DNA of 64,000 nucleotides from the NCBI GenBank assembly GCA_051649305.1, contig JBOFGV010000001.1, positions 15,949-79,948 on the forward strand. Reading direction: 5' to 3'. The translations under genes and the position numbers were made by a program. The notes beneath the pieces are model-generated. The model worked only from the letters and a program-made list of their open reading frames with translations. It ran no database searches and was not told the origin of the DNA. How positions within the stretch are numbered: the stretch's first letter is position 1; each line of letters starts with the position of its first letter. Source of the DNA: JADCCX01 sp051649305 (GTDB lineage Bacteria; Pseudomonadota; Alphaproteobacteria; Rhizobiales; Beijerinckiaceae). Below are positions 16,786 to 25,767 of the stretch, one piece after another.

Positions 16786-17166
16786 CTATTTTTTAGGCTT
16801 CTTCTCAGCTGCTTTCTGAACTGTTTCGCCCATTGATTTCATCTGGCCCTGCATCGCCTCCATCTGGCTGCGCATGAAATCTGATTGCAGCTTCATCACC
16901 TCATCGAAGCCTTTGGCCTGCACCAGCTTCTGCGCATGATCGAAAGCAGCTTTAACATTCTGCTCGGCAAAGCCAACAGCCTGACGTGTGGCATCAGCGG
17001 CATTTTCCTGCACAGTCTGGGCTGAACCCTGAATGTTGCCGGCGGCATTCTGTGTTGCGCCCATAAAACTGTCGAAAGCGCGCTTGGCCTGCTCCACGCT
17101 CTTGTTGGCGAGATCACGCATTTCATTGGGCACTTCAAACTTCATGGTTTTGAATGGGTCAGTCAT
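16786..17166 (-). CDS. Phasin family protein
   Basis: A 126-residue helical, amphipathic protein that coats polyhydroxyalkanoate granules. The pattern VEQAKRAFDSFMGATQNAAG and FDEVMKLQSDFMRSQMEAMQ is typical of alphaproteobacterial phasins, and it ends with a lysine-rich tail. The ATG at 17166 has a strong ribosome site, AGGAGGAAAG. It stands alone, with its own spacing on both sides. Some phasin-like proteins of rhizobia have other roles, so granule binding is likely rather than proven. Confidence 0.88.
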   Translation of the reverse strand: MTDPFKTMKFEVPNEMRDLANKSVEQAKRAFDSFMGATQNAAGNIQGSAQTVQENAADATRQAVGFAEQNVKAAFDHAQKLVQAKGFDEVMKLQSDFMRSQMEAMQGQMKSMGETVQKAAEKKPKK

Positions 17167-17348
17167 GGTCTTTCCTCCTGATCCGGCAGCGGGATGATGC
17201 TGCCCTGCATTAAGATTAATGCAAGGTAAACCAGCCACTTTGTCGCCAGGTTCTTCCTTCTGGCATTCTAACGGATATATTCATCGTTCATTAGCCATAG
17301 CCAGCGGTCAAGCGCTGTCTTTCGCAAACCACGAGGAACAGAGCCGTT

Positions 17349-20300
17349 TTGACAACCGCCATCCACACATGGGTGAAAACACTGGGTGACTTCCCGCTTG
17401 ATCCTCAGGCGGGCATGGCCTGGCTGTGGGCAGCGGGTGGCGAGAACATCTTGTGGATTTCCCCTGCTGCGGCTGTCCGGTTTGGCAGCGGTATCGACGA
17501 CGGACCGCCGGCACTCGATCATCGCGGCACATTGCGCAGCCTTATGGTGGATCTGTCGCAGGATACACCGGATTTGCAGCCCGTGCGCGTGCAGCAAGTT
17601 GAACTGATGAACAACCAGCACCGTGATGTCTTCACCTGTCTGGCCCGCGCAGTGCCTTTGCAGGCTGGCGGATATGGCATGCTGGTGGTGGCTGTAGGCG
17701 CACCTGCGCGCAGCCTTGAGGAGATAAGGGCAGCATCAACCAGTGAGCCGGTCAACAAACCGGTCACTGCTGAACCCGCAGTCAAATCTGTTGCACCTGT
17801 TGCTCCTGAGCCGGAACTGCCATTGGTCGCCACCGTCCCGGCAGCAGCCGCGCCTGCCCCACAGATCCAGCCGGTTTCCGCGCCTGCTCCGCGATGGGTC
17901 GAAGAGGATATCACAGCCCGCCGCCCGCTCCGCTTTGTCTGGCAAACAGATGACAAGGGACGGTTTGTGCATATCTCGCGCGAAATGGCTGAGGCTGTTG
18001 GCCCGTCTATGGCGATGCTTTTGAACCAGACCTGGCAGGAAAGCGTTGCAAACTACGGTATTCTGGAAAGCGAGGATATCCAGCGCGGTTTCACATCGCG
18101 GGATACATGGACTGCCAAACCGGCGCTCTGGCCTGTCGCAGGTTCAAATCTCGGCGTTCCTGTCGAGATGGCGGGCATGCTGATGCGCGAGGACAATAAG
18201 TTCGCCGGATTCAGAGGCTACGGTATTGCAAGGATAGAACGCGCCATTGTCCGTCCCGGAACGGCCGAAGAGGCGCTGATCGCCGATGAAACCCCGCAGA
18301 CTGAGAGCAACGAAGACAGGTTCGGCCCTGCTGTACAGCGTGCGCTTTCAAACAACGCGCAGTCTGCCATGCCTCTGGAAATAGCAGCCCGGCAGGACAA
18401 GCCTGTGTCCAACCCGTTGACCGCGCCATCCGTTCTGCAGGCCACTTCTGTATCTGCTCCGGTTAACTTGCGGCGGCCTCTTCCGCTTACCCGTGAAACA
18501 GAAAGTGAAGCAGGAAGTCCAGTTTTGCCGACTCCAGTCGATCAAGAGGCGCCACAGAGAGACACAACGCCTAAACCTGCAAGCCTCCATACGCCAGAAC
18601 CAAAAGCCTCTGTCAGAGACTTGCAGAGATTCATCGACAATGCACACAAGCCAGCCGAACCAGTGACCGGGGACATGCGCTCAGATGACATTGGCAAAAA
18701 CCTGACCGAGCAGGAACGTTCCGCCTTCAGGGAAATAGCCCGTGCGCTTGGCAAAACGCGGGATGAGGCTCTGCCACCGCGCATGGCAAGAAAACCGCTT
18801 GAGCCACAGGAAACACCCCAAAGGAAGAAAGACAGAGATAATACGGCTGCAGACGACAGTTCAATTGTCGGCAATCCTGACGTCAAGCCTGTCATCTCAT
18901 TCGAAACGGCTCAAAGCCTGCGCCAACAACGCAACCAGCCGCTTGTCGCGCAGAATGCCCTGGCATCTGTGCTGGAGCGCCTGCCGGTTGGCATTCTTGT
19001 CATGCAAAATGGCGAGAGTGTCTTTGCCAACCGCATGCTGATGGATATGCTGGGCTATGCTGATTTTGAGACCTTTCTGGCGGCTGGCGGTGCGGAAAAA
19101 CTGTTTCATACACAAGCCACAGTGCCTGAGTCTGATACGCGCACCTATGCCATTCTCGACAGCAAGGGCGAAGCACTTCAGGTTCGCGCCACCATTCAGG
19201 CCACGAGCTGGCACACCCAGCCAGCGACACTGACGTCCTTTGTTCTGATCCCCAAGGTCAGGCCTGCCCTGAGCAACGAGGTCACAGAACTGGAAATGAT
19301 GGCCACAAAGGCGGAACTGCGTGAGCTTCAGTTTGTGCTCGATACGGCAACCGACGGGATCATCTCGCTCGACAGCAATGGCCGCATTCTTGGGCTCAAC
19401 CGTTCAGCCGAGGCCTTGTTTGGCTTTGACCAGAACGAGGTGGCCGGTGAAAGCATCACAACATTGCTGGCACCTGAAAGCCATGTGGCCGCGCTTGACT
19501 ATCTTGAAGGCCTTAAAACCAACGGTGTCGCCTCAATCATGAATGATGGCCGCGATATCATTGGACGGGAAAGACATGGTGGATCCATTCCATTGTTCAT
19601 GACCCTCGGTCGCCTTGGTGACAATGCAAAGGCGCAGCGCTTTTGTGCTGTTTTGCGAGATATAACCGCCTGGAAAAAGGCAGAGGCAGACCTAAAGGAA
19701 GCCAGACGCATTGCAGAGGATTCCAGCGCCAACAAAACCGATTTTCTTGCCAGAATCAGCCATGAGGTCCGCACCCCCCTGAATGCCATCATTGGCTTCT
19801 CGCAGGTGATGATGACCGAGAGTTTTGGCCCCGTTGGCAACAGCAAATATGCCCAGTATGCGAAAGATATCCATGCATCGGGGCAGCATGTTCTTTCCTT
19901 GGTCAATGACCTGCTGGATCTTTCAAAAGTCAGTTCGGGGAAGCTGGAGCTTGCCTTTGCAAGCGTTGATATCCAGGCGGTGGTTGCAGAGTGTGTTGCG
20001 ATGATCCAGCCTCAAGCCAATACTGGAAAGATCATCGTCAGATCACAGCTGTCGAACCGGCTGCCTCCCGTGGTTGCCGATGAACGTTCACTGCGCCAGA
20101 TCGTACTGAATCTGCTCTCTAACGCAGTCAAGTTCACCGATCCCGGTGGTCAGGTGATTGTCTCAGCCACCTTTAATGATCGTGGTGAGGTTGCCATCCG
20201 GGTGCGCGATACGGGCATTGGCATGACGGATGAGGAAATCAAACAGGCGATGGAACCATTCCGCCAAATTGCAGGTCCGCGTTCAGCAGGCGGCACCGGC

Positions 20301-20426
20301 TTGGGATTGCCTTTGACAAAAGCGCTTGTCGAGGCGAACAGGGCTTCGTTCTCTCTGGCAAGCGAAGCAGGAAAAGGCACGCTGGCCGAGGTTGTTTTTC
20401 CCTCGACCCGCGTGCTTGCAGAGTAG
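17349..20426 (+). CDS. pdhS: Multi-PAS cytoplasmic sensor histidine kinase, PdhS-like
   Basis: A 1025-residue kinase without membrane helices. A Pro/Ala-rich N-terminal half (about residues 1-520) includes a PAS-like stretch near 195-300; two further PAS domains follow near 537-625 and 660-780. HisKA has the phosphoacceptor His805 in ARISHEVRTPLNAIIGF, and the ATPase domain has the N-box Asn921 (NLLSNAVKF), RDTGIGM and GGTGLGLPLTKA. Length, layout and the HASGQHVLSLVNDLLDLSKV stretch resemble Brucella PdhS, a PleC/DivJ relative acting on DivK. The start is a TTG, with GAGGAA ten bases upstream and an in-frame stop before it. PdhS identity is inferred from layout. Confidence 0.85.
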   Translation: MTTAIHTWVKTLGDFPLDPQAGMAWLWAAGGENILWISPAAAVRFGSGIDDGPPALDHRGTLRSLMVDLSQDTPDLQPVRVQQVELMNNQHRDVFTCLARAVPLQAGGYGMLVVAVGAPARSLEEIRAASTSEPVNKPVTAEPAVKSVAPVAPEPELPLVATVPAAAAPAPQIQPVSAPAPRWVEEDITARRPLRFVWQTDDKGRFVHISREMAEAVGPSMAMLLNQTWQESVANYGILESEDIQRGFTSRDTWTAKPALWPVAGSNLGVPVEMAGMLMREDNKFAGFRGYGIARIERAIVRPGTAEEALIADETPQTESNEDRFGPAVQRALSNNAQSAMPLEIAARQDKPVSNPLTAPSVLQATSVSAPVNLRRPLPLTRETESEAGSPVLPTPVDQEAPQRDTTPKPASLHTPEPKASVRDLQRFIDNAHKPAEPVTGDMRSDDIGKNLTEQERSAFREIARALGKTRDEALPPRMARKPLEPQETPQRKKDRDNTAADDSSIVGNPDVKPVISFETAQSLRQQRNQPLVAQNALASVLERLPVGILVMQNGESVFANRMLMDMLGYADFETFLAAGGAEKLFHTQATVPESDTRTYAILDSKGEALQVRATIQATSWHTQPATLTSFVLIPKVRPALSNEVTELEMMATKAELRELQFVLDTATDGIISLDSNGRILGLNRSAEALFGFDQNEVAGESITTLLAPESHVAALDYLEGLKTNGVASIMNDGRDIIGRERHGGSIPLFMTLGRLGDNAKAQRFCAVLRDITAWKKAEADLKEARRIAEDSSANKTDFLARISHEVRTPLNAIIGFSQVMMTESFGPVGNSKYAQYAKDIHASGQHVLSLVNDLLDLSKVSSGKLELAFASVDIQAVVAECVAMIQPQANTGKIIVRSQLSNRLPPVVADERSLRQIVLNLLSNAVKFTDPGGQVIVSATFNDRGEVAIRVRDTGIGMTDEEIKQAMEPFRQIAGPRSAGGTGLGLPLTKALVEANRASFSLASEAGKGTLAEVVFPSTRVLAE

Positions 20427-20438
20427 GATCTAAAAAGT

Positions 20439-21308
20439 TCAGAACTTGATGGCTGCACCCGCGCGGGCAGAGTTGATCGATGCGCTGGTGTCACCTGCAT
20501 TGCCGAAGCGAATGTGCATGACTTCAGCACGCAGGATCAGGTTCTGTGACAGCGCCCAGTCCATACCTGCACCAACAGCATAACCGAAGGCAAAGCGCGT
20601 GCGGGAGCCGTCCTTCAGTGCATAATTCCCAGCAGGGCCCCATGGACCAACAATTGTCTGTGGAATACCCAGGCCATTTGGCACCTGTGTTACGCTACGT
20701 GAATCGCTCGTCAGTGCCGCCGTGTTGCCATAGCTCGCACGTGCCCATGCCAGGCCGCCTGTTACATAAGGCATGAAGCTGCCCATTGGCGCACCGATAC
20801 GGCCTCGGATGGTGCCGAAGTCGCTGATCTTCAAGCGTGAGGTTGTGCTTGTTGTGTAGCGAAAGTCATCATGCGGATATGTTGTGGAGTCTGGCAATGA
20901 AAAGAAACCATTGCGACCTGCTGTTGATGCACCCTTGAGCTGCGCTTTGGTGTAGTCCGCTTCGAGACCAACCACGTAATCTTCCATTGTCCAGTTGTAG
21001 CCGAGGTAAAGTCCGTACCCAACCGCATTGCTGGTTGAACGGCTTGTGGCGACAATCTCGTCAGCGCGGCCAGGATCGAGGTAAGCTGTTGAACGCAGCA
21101 TTTCGCGCACAAGACCAACACCGGCCTGACGTGGTTCAAACTCCATCTGTTTGAAACCGCCGAAGCCGCCGACATAAAAGCCGCTCCAGTCATTTGCAGC
21201 CTCTGCCATCGGTAACGGGCCGCGCAGGACAGGGGGTGGCCCCATATCAGCAGCCAAGGCAGGAGAGGCCAGAAGGCCCAGTAGAGCAAGAACACCGACT
21301 TTACGCAT
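20439..21308 (-). CDS. Outer-membrane beta-barrel protein, Omp25/31-like
   Basis: A 289-residue barrel with signal peptide MRKVGVLALLGLLASPALA and mature start ADMGPPPV. WSGFYVGGFGGFKQ opens the barrel in the manner of the Omp25/Omp31 family, YGLYLGYNW follows, and the chain ends ASINSARAGAAIKF with terminal Phe. Probable structural surface protein of the outer membrane. The ATG at 21308 is used; an upstream in-frame TTG would disturb the signal peptide. A second, related barrel gene lies upstream at 21465 and is separated by a terminator, so the two are transcribed independently. Confidence 0.88.
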   Translation of the reverse strand: MRKVGVLALLGLLASPALAADMGPPPVLRGPLPMAEAANDWSGFYVGGFGGFKQMEFEPRQAGVGLVREMLRSTAYLDPGRADEIVATSRSTSNAVGYGLYLGYNWTMEDYVVGLEADYTKAQLKGASTAGRNGFFSLPDSTTYPHDDFRYTTSTTSRLKISDFGTIRGRIGAPMGSFMPYVTGGLAWARASYGNTAALTSDSRSVTQVPNGLGIPQTIVGPWGPAGNYALKDGSRTRFAFGYAVGAGMDWALSQNLILRAEVMHIRFGNAGDTSASINSARAGAAIKF

Positions 21309-21412
21309 GGAGCGAATCTCCGAAACAGCGGACAATTACCGCTTTAGATATTATCATGGTCTATTAACCCTAATAATCAGTTAGTTATGGAAAAAATATT
21401 ATGTGCCAAATG

Positions 21413-21441
21413 AAGAAAGCCCGGCAGAGCCGGGCTTTCTT
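21413..21441 (-). terminator. Rho-independent terminator between the two barrel genes
   Basis: A perfect 13-bp stem AAGAAAGCCCGGC/GCCGGGCTTTCTT with a 3-nt loop, starting 24 bp after the stop of the gene at 21465. The stem includes the T-rich arm expected for termination on the minus strand. Confidence 0.8.
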
Positions 21442-21464
21442 TGTTCTCTTGGTAGAGCTTGTTA

Positions 21465-22418
21465 TCAGAATTTCTTCATCACACGTGGTTCTGCTGGATA
21501 GTGCATCGGCGCAGGTGCAGCAGCGTAGCTTGGGCCACCCAGCATCCAGCGCATGCCAATCTTGAACTCATGGCTGTCGAGTGTCTTGGCACCCAGCGAG
21601 TAGGTTGCCGCACAACCACCGGCACAGGTGTAGTTGCCAGTCGAAATCTTGCCAAGGTTGAGGTAGCGGTAGCCGAGTTCAACCTTGTAGTTTGGTGTCA
21701 CGTCATATGCGACACCGGCCATGAGCGCCCAGGCAACGTTTGTTTTGCTGGCGTTGGCTGCTGTACCGTAGGTAGCGGTTGTTGCCGACTGGCCAACAGG
21801 AGCAATCAGAGGGATTGTGGATGCTGTCACTTGGTTTGTTGCATAGCCCGTGTCCTGGACGCCATGAACTGTGTTCTTGGTCATACCGATACCAACACCG
21901 ACGAAGGGTGTCAGGCCACTCCAGGTGCCCAGATCAAGATATGCGTTTGCAAGGAAGACTGAGGATGAAACGCTGCCGCGGTTCGCATTCTCACCGAAGT
22001 TTGTGCAGGTGACAGCAGCTGCAGGCTGTCCGTAAAGATTGCCGCAGTTCTGGCCACCAATGCTGTATTTGTCATGCACCGAGAATCCAGTCTTGCCACG
22101 GATTTCTCCGGTCACATCGAAGCGCAGCCAGCTGTTGAACTGGTAGCCAACACCGATGCCGCCGAAAATCTGCTGCTGGAAGTCCTTGCTGGTGAAAGCG
22201 AGGCCAGCAGGACGATCTGAATATTCAAACTTCTGGGCGTCAAGCGCACCGATGCCGATGTCACCGCGCAGATACCAGCCGCCGCTTTCGGCAATCGGGT
22301 GCGCCATAGGTGGGTGTGGCATGGCAACAGGAGGTGGTCCGAGGTCTGCGGCTGAAGCGACAGCCGTCGCTCCGATTGTCACGACACCCGCGAGAACGAG
22401 AGTTTTGAGGCTGCGCAT
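21465..22418 (-). CDS. Outer-membrane beta-barrel protein, Omp25/RopB-like
   Basis: A 317-residue barrel with signal peptide MRSLKTLVLAGVVTIGATAVASA and mature start ADLGPPPVAMPHPP. The segment GGWYLRGDIGIGAL begins the barrel; LRFDVTGEIRGKTGF, GLTPFVGVGIG and YKVELGYRYLNLG are outward strands of the Surface_Ag_2 type. It ends EPRVMKKF. Two Cys pairs in loops (SIGGQNCGN...VTCTNF and NYTCAGGCAA) could be disulfide-bonded outside the cell. A CtrA-type half-site TTAACCAT lies about 107 bp upstream of the start. Confidence 0.86.
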   Translation of the reverse strand: MRSLKTLVLAGVVTIGATAVASAADLGPPPVAMPHPPMAHPIAESGGWYLRGDIGIGALDAQKFEYSDRPAGLAFTSKDFQQQIFGGIGVGYQFNSWLRFDVTGEIRGKTGFSVHDKYSIGGQNCGNLYGQPAAAVTCTNFGENANRGSVSSSVFLANAYLDLGTWSGLTPFVGVGIGMTKNTVHGVQDTGYATNQVTASTIPLIAPVGQSATTATYGTAANASKTNVAWALMAGVAYDVTPNYKVELGYRYLNLGKISTGNYTCAGGCAATYSLGAKTLDSHEFKIGMRWMLGGPSYAAAPAPMHYPAEPRVMKKF

Positions 22419-22524
22419 AGCAGTAGTCCCTTTAATTGGCCGGGACTCACACGAACGCGCCCGGCAATGAAGCCAACACGCAGAACTTCGCAGGAAATGA
22501 CTAAGGACAGGTTAACCTTACCGT

Positions 22525-22532
22525 TTAACCAT
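22525..22532. promoter_or_regulatory. CtrA-type half-site TTAACCAT upstream of a barrel gene
   Basis: TTAACCAT matches the CtrA-associated 8-mer described in Brucella; a neighbouring GTTAACC at 22511 makes a TTAA-N9-TTAA pair, two bases longer than the classic N7 spacing. In Brucella, CtrA controls outer-membrane composition including omp25, which fits the downstream gene. Short motif, so chance is possible. Confidence 0.4.
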
Positions 22533-22596
22533 AAAAATGGCCGAGAGAAATGTTGGTCACGCACCTTTGTTGCAAAATCGCAACAAAGAATGCGCG

Positions 22597-23091
22597 CTAC
22601 TCTTCACTGTCTGCGGCGTCTGATGCATCTGTATCGGGAATCTCTTGGCCAAGATTCTTGCTGACCTTCTTCAAAAGACGGCGCAAACGACGCATGTCCT
22701 TGTCATCAAGACCTGCAAGGGCCTCTTTTTCAAGCTTCTTGGAAATGCGATCAATTTCCATAGAACGCTTCAGGCCCTCTTCTGAGATAGCAACAGCGAC
22801 AAGGCGGGCATCGCCATCCTTGTCCTTTCGCAAGAGCAAACCTTGCAACTCCATGCGGCTGATCATCTTGGAGGCTGTTGGTGGCCTGATGCTCAGCATC
22901 TCGGCAATCTGCCCCATGGTCAGGTCATTTTCGGAAGCAAGTGCCCGCAAAACCTGATCCTGACCGGGAAACAGGCCCAGTTCTGACAGCAAGGCCGCAG
23001 AGCGCACCCGGTGACGCCTCGCCGCCAGCGTCAGCGCGTTGCCAACCGGGTCTACAAGCTTGACCTTGGCCGTGTCCTTTGTCTTCACCAT
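22597..23091 (-). CDS. MarR-family winged-helix regulator
   Basis: A 164-residue regulator. After LVDPVGNALTLAARRHRVRS comes the winged helix: LTMGQIAEMLSIRPPTASKMISRME as helix-turn-helix, then a wing with KDKDGDARLVAVAISEEG. The C-terminal region DKDMRRLRRLLKKVSKNL is a dimerisation helix, followed by an acidic tail. Its N-terminus resembles LdtR-type MarR proteins of Rhizobiales, which affect cell-wall and stress genes, but I recall that only loosely. The ATG at 23091 has AAGGATTG upstream; an earlier start at 23166 is unlikely. Targets unknown. Confidence 0.85.
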   Translation of the reverse strand: MVKTKDTAKVKLVDPVGNALTLAARRHRVRSAALLSELGLFPGQDQVLRALASENDLTMGQIAEMLSIRPPTASKMISRMELQGLLLRKDKDGDARLVAVAISEEGLKRSMEIDRISKKLEKEALAGLDDKDMRRLRRLLKKVSKNLGQEIPDTDASDAADSEE

Positions 23092-23203
23092 GTCACAATC
23101 CTTTGCCGACACATGTCTTTCGGCCACTCGGTGCATGAGAAGTGTAACAGTTTTGCGACGTGACAATGTCGCAAGCCCGTATTTCGTGAGAATTTACAGT
23201 GAA

Positions 23204-23668
23204 TTAGCCGCCGAGCGCTGTTTTAACCATCTGGCTTGCCTTGGCAAAATCCATTTGGCCGGCAAACTTGGCCTTAAGGCCAGCAACCACTTTGCCCATG
23301 TCTTTCATGGAATTAGCACCGGTTTCAGCGACCATGGCCGCGATGGCGGCCTTGGTTTCGGCATCATCCATCTGCTTGGGCAGGAACCCGTTGATAATCT
23401 CCACTTCGGCTTGCTCACCTGCAGCAAGCTCAAGACGCCCGGCCTGTGTGTAGATCGCGATGGATTCCTGACGCTGCTTTACCATTTTCTGCATCAGCGA
23501 CAGCAGATCGTCATCGGTCAATTGGCCTTTGCCAAGCCCGCGCGCCTCGATGTCTTTGTCTTTCAGAGCCGCCTGAATCAGCCGGATTGTGCTGACACGC
23601 AGCTTGTCACCCGATTTCATGGAGACTTTGAGCGTCTCCATCAGTGTCTCGCGTAATGTAACAGACAT
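23204..23668 (-). CDS. GatB/YqeY domain-containing protein
   Basis: A 154-residue YqeY-family protein related to the tail domain of the GatB amidotransferase subunit. Family features are LRVSTIRLIQAALKDKDIEAR, LLSLMQKMVKQRQESIAIY and INGFLPKQMDDAE, and the C-terminal GQMDFAKASQMVKTAL. Its role is not firmly known; a link to tRNA-dependent amidation or tRNA binding is suspected. It is divergent from carA, as often seen in rhizobia. ATG at 23668 follows GGAGAG. Confidence 0.92.
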   Translation of the reverse strand: MSVTLRETLMETLKVSMKSGDKLRVSTIRLIQAALKDKDIEARGLGKGQLTDDDLLSLMQKMVKQRQESIAIYTQAGRLELAAGEQAEVEIINGFLPKQMDDAETKAAIAAMVAETGANSMKDMGKVVAGLKAKFAGQMDFAKASQMVKTALGG

Positions 23669-23819
23669 TGTGCTCTCCATATCCTGTCGAAACATGACTT
23701 CGGTGGTTGACCAAGGTGCCTGCATCGCCTAGCACCGCCCCTTAGCCACATTTCAATTCACACCGTAAACCGCAAGGTTTGCGACGCACGCGCCCGAACA
23801 GGTGCCGCGAGGGCATAGA

Positions 23820-25037
23820 ATGACCAACGCCAATCAGCAAGCCTTGAGTGGCATGCATCAGACAGAAGGATGGCATGAGCCGAAAGTGACGGCCCTGCTG
23901 GTGCTGGCCGATGGAACGATCATCGAAGGCGCTGGACTTGGTGCGACCGGCGAAGCTGCGGGCGAAGTTTGCTTCAACACTGCCATGACCGGCTATCAGG
24001 AAGTGATCACGGATCCATCCTACGCCGGGCAGATCATCACCTTCACCTTTCCCCACATCGGCAATGTCGGCGTCAATGATGAGGACATGGAAACGGTCAA
24101 CCCTGCCATGGCCACCGGCACGCGCGGCATCGTGCTGCACGCGGATATCACCGAGCCTTCAAACTACCGCTCCGGCCAGCATCTGGATGCATGGCTGAAG
24201 ACACGCGGCATCGTCGGCCTGTCCGGCGTGGACACACGCGCGCTGACCGCATTGATCCGAGACAAGGGTATGCAGAATGCCGTGATTGCGCACAATGCGG
24301 ACGGCCAGTTTGATCGGGCGGCTCTTGTGAAACAAGCCACCACCTTGCCTTCCATGGCAGGCCTTGACCTTGTGCCACTCGTCACTGGCAGCCAGAGCTA
24401 CAAGTGGGATGAAACCCCCTGGGTCTGGAACAAGGGCTACGGCCAGCAGACCAGCGGACAATATCACGTGGTCGCTATCGACTACGGCGTGAAGCGCAAC
24501 ATCCTGCGCCTGCTCGCCGAGCGCAACTGCAAGGTGACGGTTGTTCCACCAACCGCATCCGCTGCTGATATCATCGCGCTGAAACCCGATGGCGTCTTTC
24601 TGGCCAACGGTCCGGGCGATCCTGAGGCGACGGGTCAATATGCTGTTCCCGTGATCAAGGCGCTGCTCGACAAGAAAATTCCAACCTTCTGCATTTGCCT
24701 CGGCCACCAGATGCTGGCGCTGGCGATTGGCGCAGACACCATGAAGATGAAGCAGGGCCACCACGGCGCGAACCACCCCGTGATGGATTTCACCACCAAC
24801 AAGGTGGAAATCGTTTCGATGAACCACGGTTTTGCCGTCGATGCCACAAGCCTGCCTGCCAATGCGCGCGAGACCCACAAATCGCTGTTTGATGGTTCCA
24901 ACTGCGGCATCGAGTTGACAGACCGTCCGGCTTTCTCGGTGCAGCATCACCCGGAGGCCAGTCCCGGCCCGCAGGACAGCCACTACCTCTTTGATCGCTT
25001 CGTCAAGCTGATGGAGACACACAAGGCGGCAGTATAA
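23820..25037 (+). CDS. carA: Carbamoyl-phosphate synthase small subunit
   Basis: A 405-residue glutaminase subunit that feeds ammonia to CarB for arginine and pyrimidine synthesis. The N-terminal domain contains VCFNTAMTGYQEVITDPSYA and TRALTALIRDKGMQNAVI. The class-I amidotransferase domain has the nucleophile Cys293 in CICLGHQMLAL, and the His-Glu pair in VQHHPEASPGPQDS. It starts at ATG 23820 with GCGAGGG upstream (a GTG 18 bp earlier is less likely). The stop overlaps the start of a methyltransferase gene by one base (TAATG). carB is not in the window. Confidence 0.97.
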   Translation: MTNANQQALSGMHQTEGWHEPKVTALLVLADGTIIEGAGLGATGEAAGEVCFNTAMTGYQEVITDPSYAGQIITFTFPHIGNVGVNDEDMETVNPAMATGTRGIVLHADITEPSNYRSGQHLDAWLKTRGIVGLSGVDTRALTALIRDKGMQNAVIAHNADGQFDRAALVKQATTLPSMAGLDLVPLVTGSQSYKWDETPWVWNKGYGQQTSGQYHVVAIDYGVKRNILRLLAERNCKVTVVPPTASAADIIALKPDGVFLANGPGDPEATGQYAVPVIKALLDKKIPTFCICLGHQMLALAIGADTMKMKQGHHGANHPVMDFTTNKVEIVSMNHGFAVDATSLPANARETHKSLFDGSNCGIELTDRPAFSVQHHPEASPGPQDSHYLFDRFVKLMETHKAAV

Positions 25038-25732
25038 TGCCTTCCTGGGTCGACTACTGGAACTCTGACCATCCGATCTATGTCAGCGAGCGGCACAAGG
25101 TGCTGCATGCCGCTGGCATCGCGCGGGATTTTGCCCGCCATATCAAAACAGCGGATGCCACTGTTCTGGACTACGGCTGCGGTGAAGCGCTCTATGCCGA
25201 AGATGTGGCGCGCCTCTGCGGCAAATTGGCGCTGTCTGATGCAGCGCCCGCCGTGCGCGATAAACTGGCGACGCGTGTCGCTGCGATCACAACGATTGAA
25301 GTGCAATCACCCGAACAGACCGAGGCGATGCCAGCGGGCAGTTTCGACCTCATCGTGGTCAATTCCCTGCTGCAATATCTCTCGGTGGATCAACTCTCGG
25401 CGCTGTTGGTTGTCTGGCGCAAGCTTTTGAAGCCAACGGGCCGTTTGGTCATTGCCGATGTCATTCCGCCAGATGTCAATCCAGCAACCGATGCGCAAGC
25501 GCTGCTGTCCTTTGCGCTGAAAGGCGGCTTTGTGGGTGCGGCCTTCCTTGGCCTCGCGAAGACTGCCCTCTCAAACTACCGCAAATTGCGCGAGGAATTG
25601 GGCTTCACCACCCACGAGGAATATGCGTTCCTCGCCATGCTCTCCCGCCATGGCTTTGCCGCCGAGCGCTCAAAACCCAACTTCGGGCATAATCAGGCGC
25701 GGATGACCTTTGTGGCTAAGGTTGCGGCGTAG
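25037..25732 (+). CDS. Class I SAM-dependent methyltransferase
   Basis: A 231-residue enzyme with the Rossmann methyltransferase core: motif I VLDYGCGEALYAEDVA, motif post-I LALSDAAPAV, motif IV FDLIVVNSLLQYLS and LKPTGRLVIADVIPP. It begins MPSWVDYWNSDHPIYVS. The substrate is unknown. The start codon overlaps the stop of carA (TAATG), so expression is coupled. A short stretch similar to its last 12 codons recurs at 26944-26979. Confidence 0.85.
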   Translation: MPSWVDYWNSDHPIYVSERHKVLHAAGIARDFARHIKTADATVLDYGCGEALYAEDVARLCGKLALSDAAPAVRDKLATRVAAITTIEVQSPEQTEAMPAGSFDLIVVNSLLQYLSVDQLSALLVVWRKLLKPTGRLVIADVIPPDVNPATDAQALLSFALKGGFVGAAFLGLAKTALSNYRKLREELGFTTHEEYAFLAMLSRHGFAAERSKPNFGHNQARMTFVAKVAA

Positions 25733-25767
25733 CTCAGGCGAAGCGGCCTACAGAAAGCCGCAGCGCT

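Noticed and set aside
24159..25022. A 287-codon open frame on the minus strand
   Set aside because: Antisense to carA, which has all catalytic motifs. No ribosome site or codon bias.
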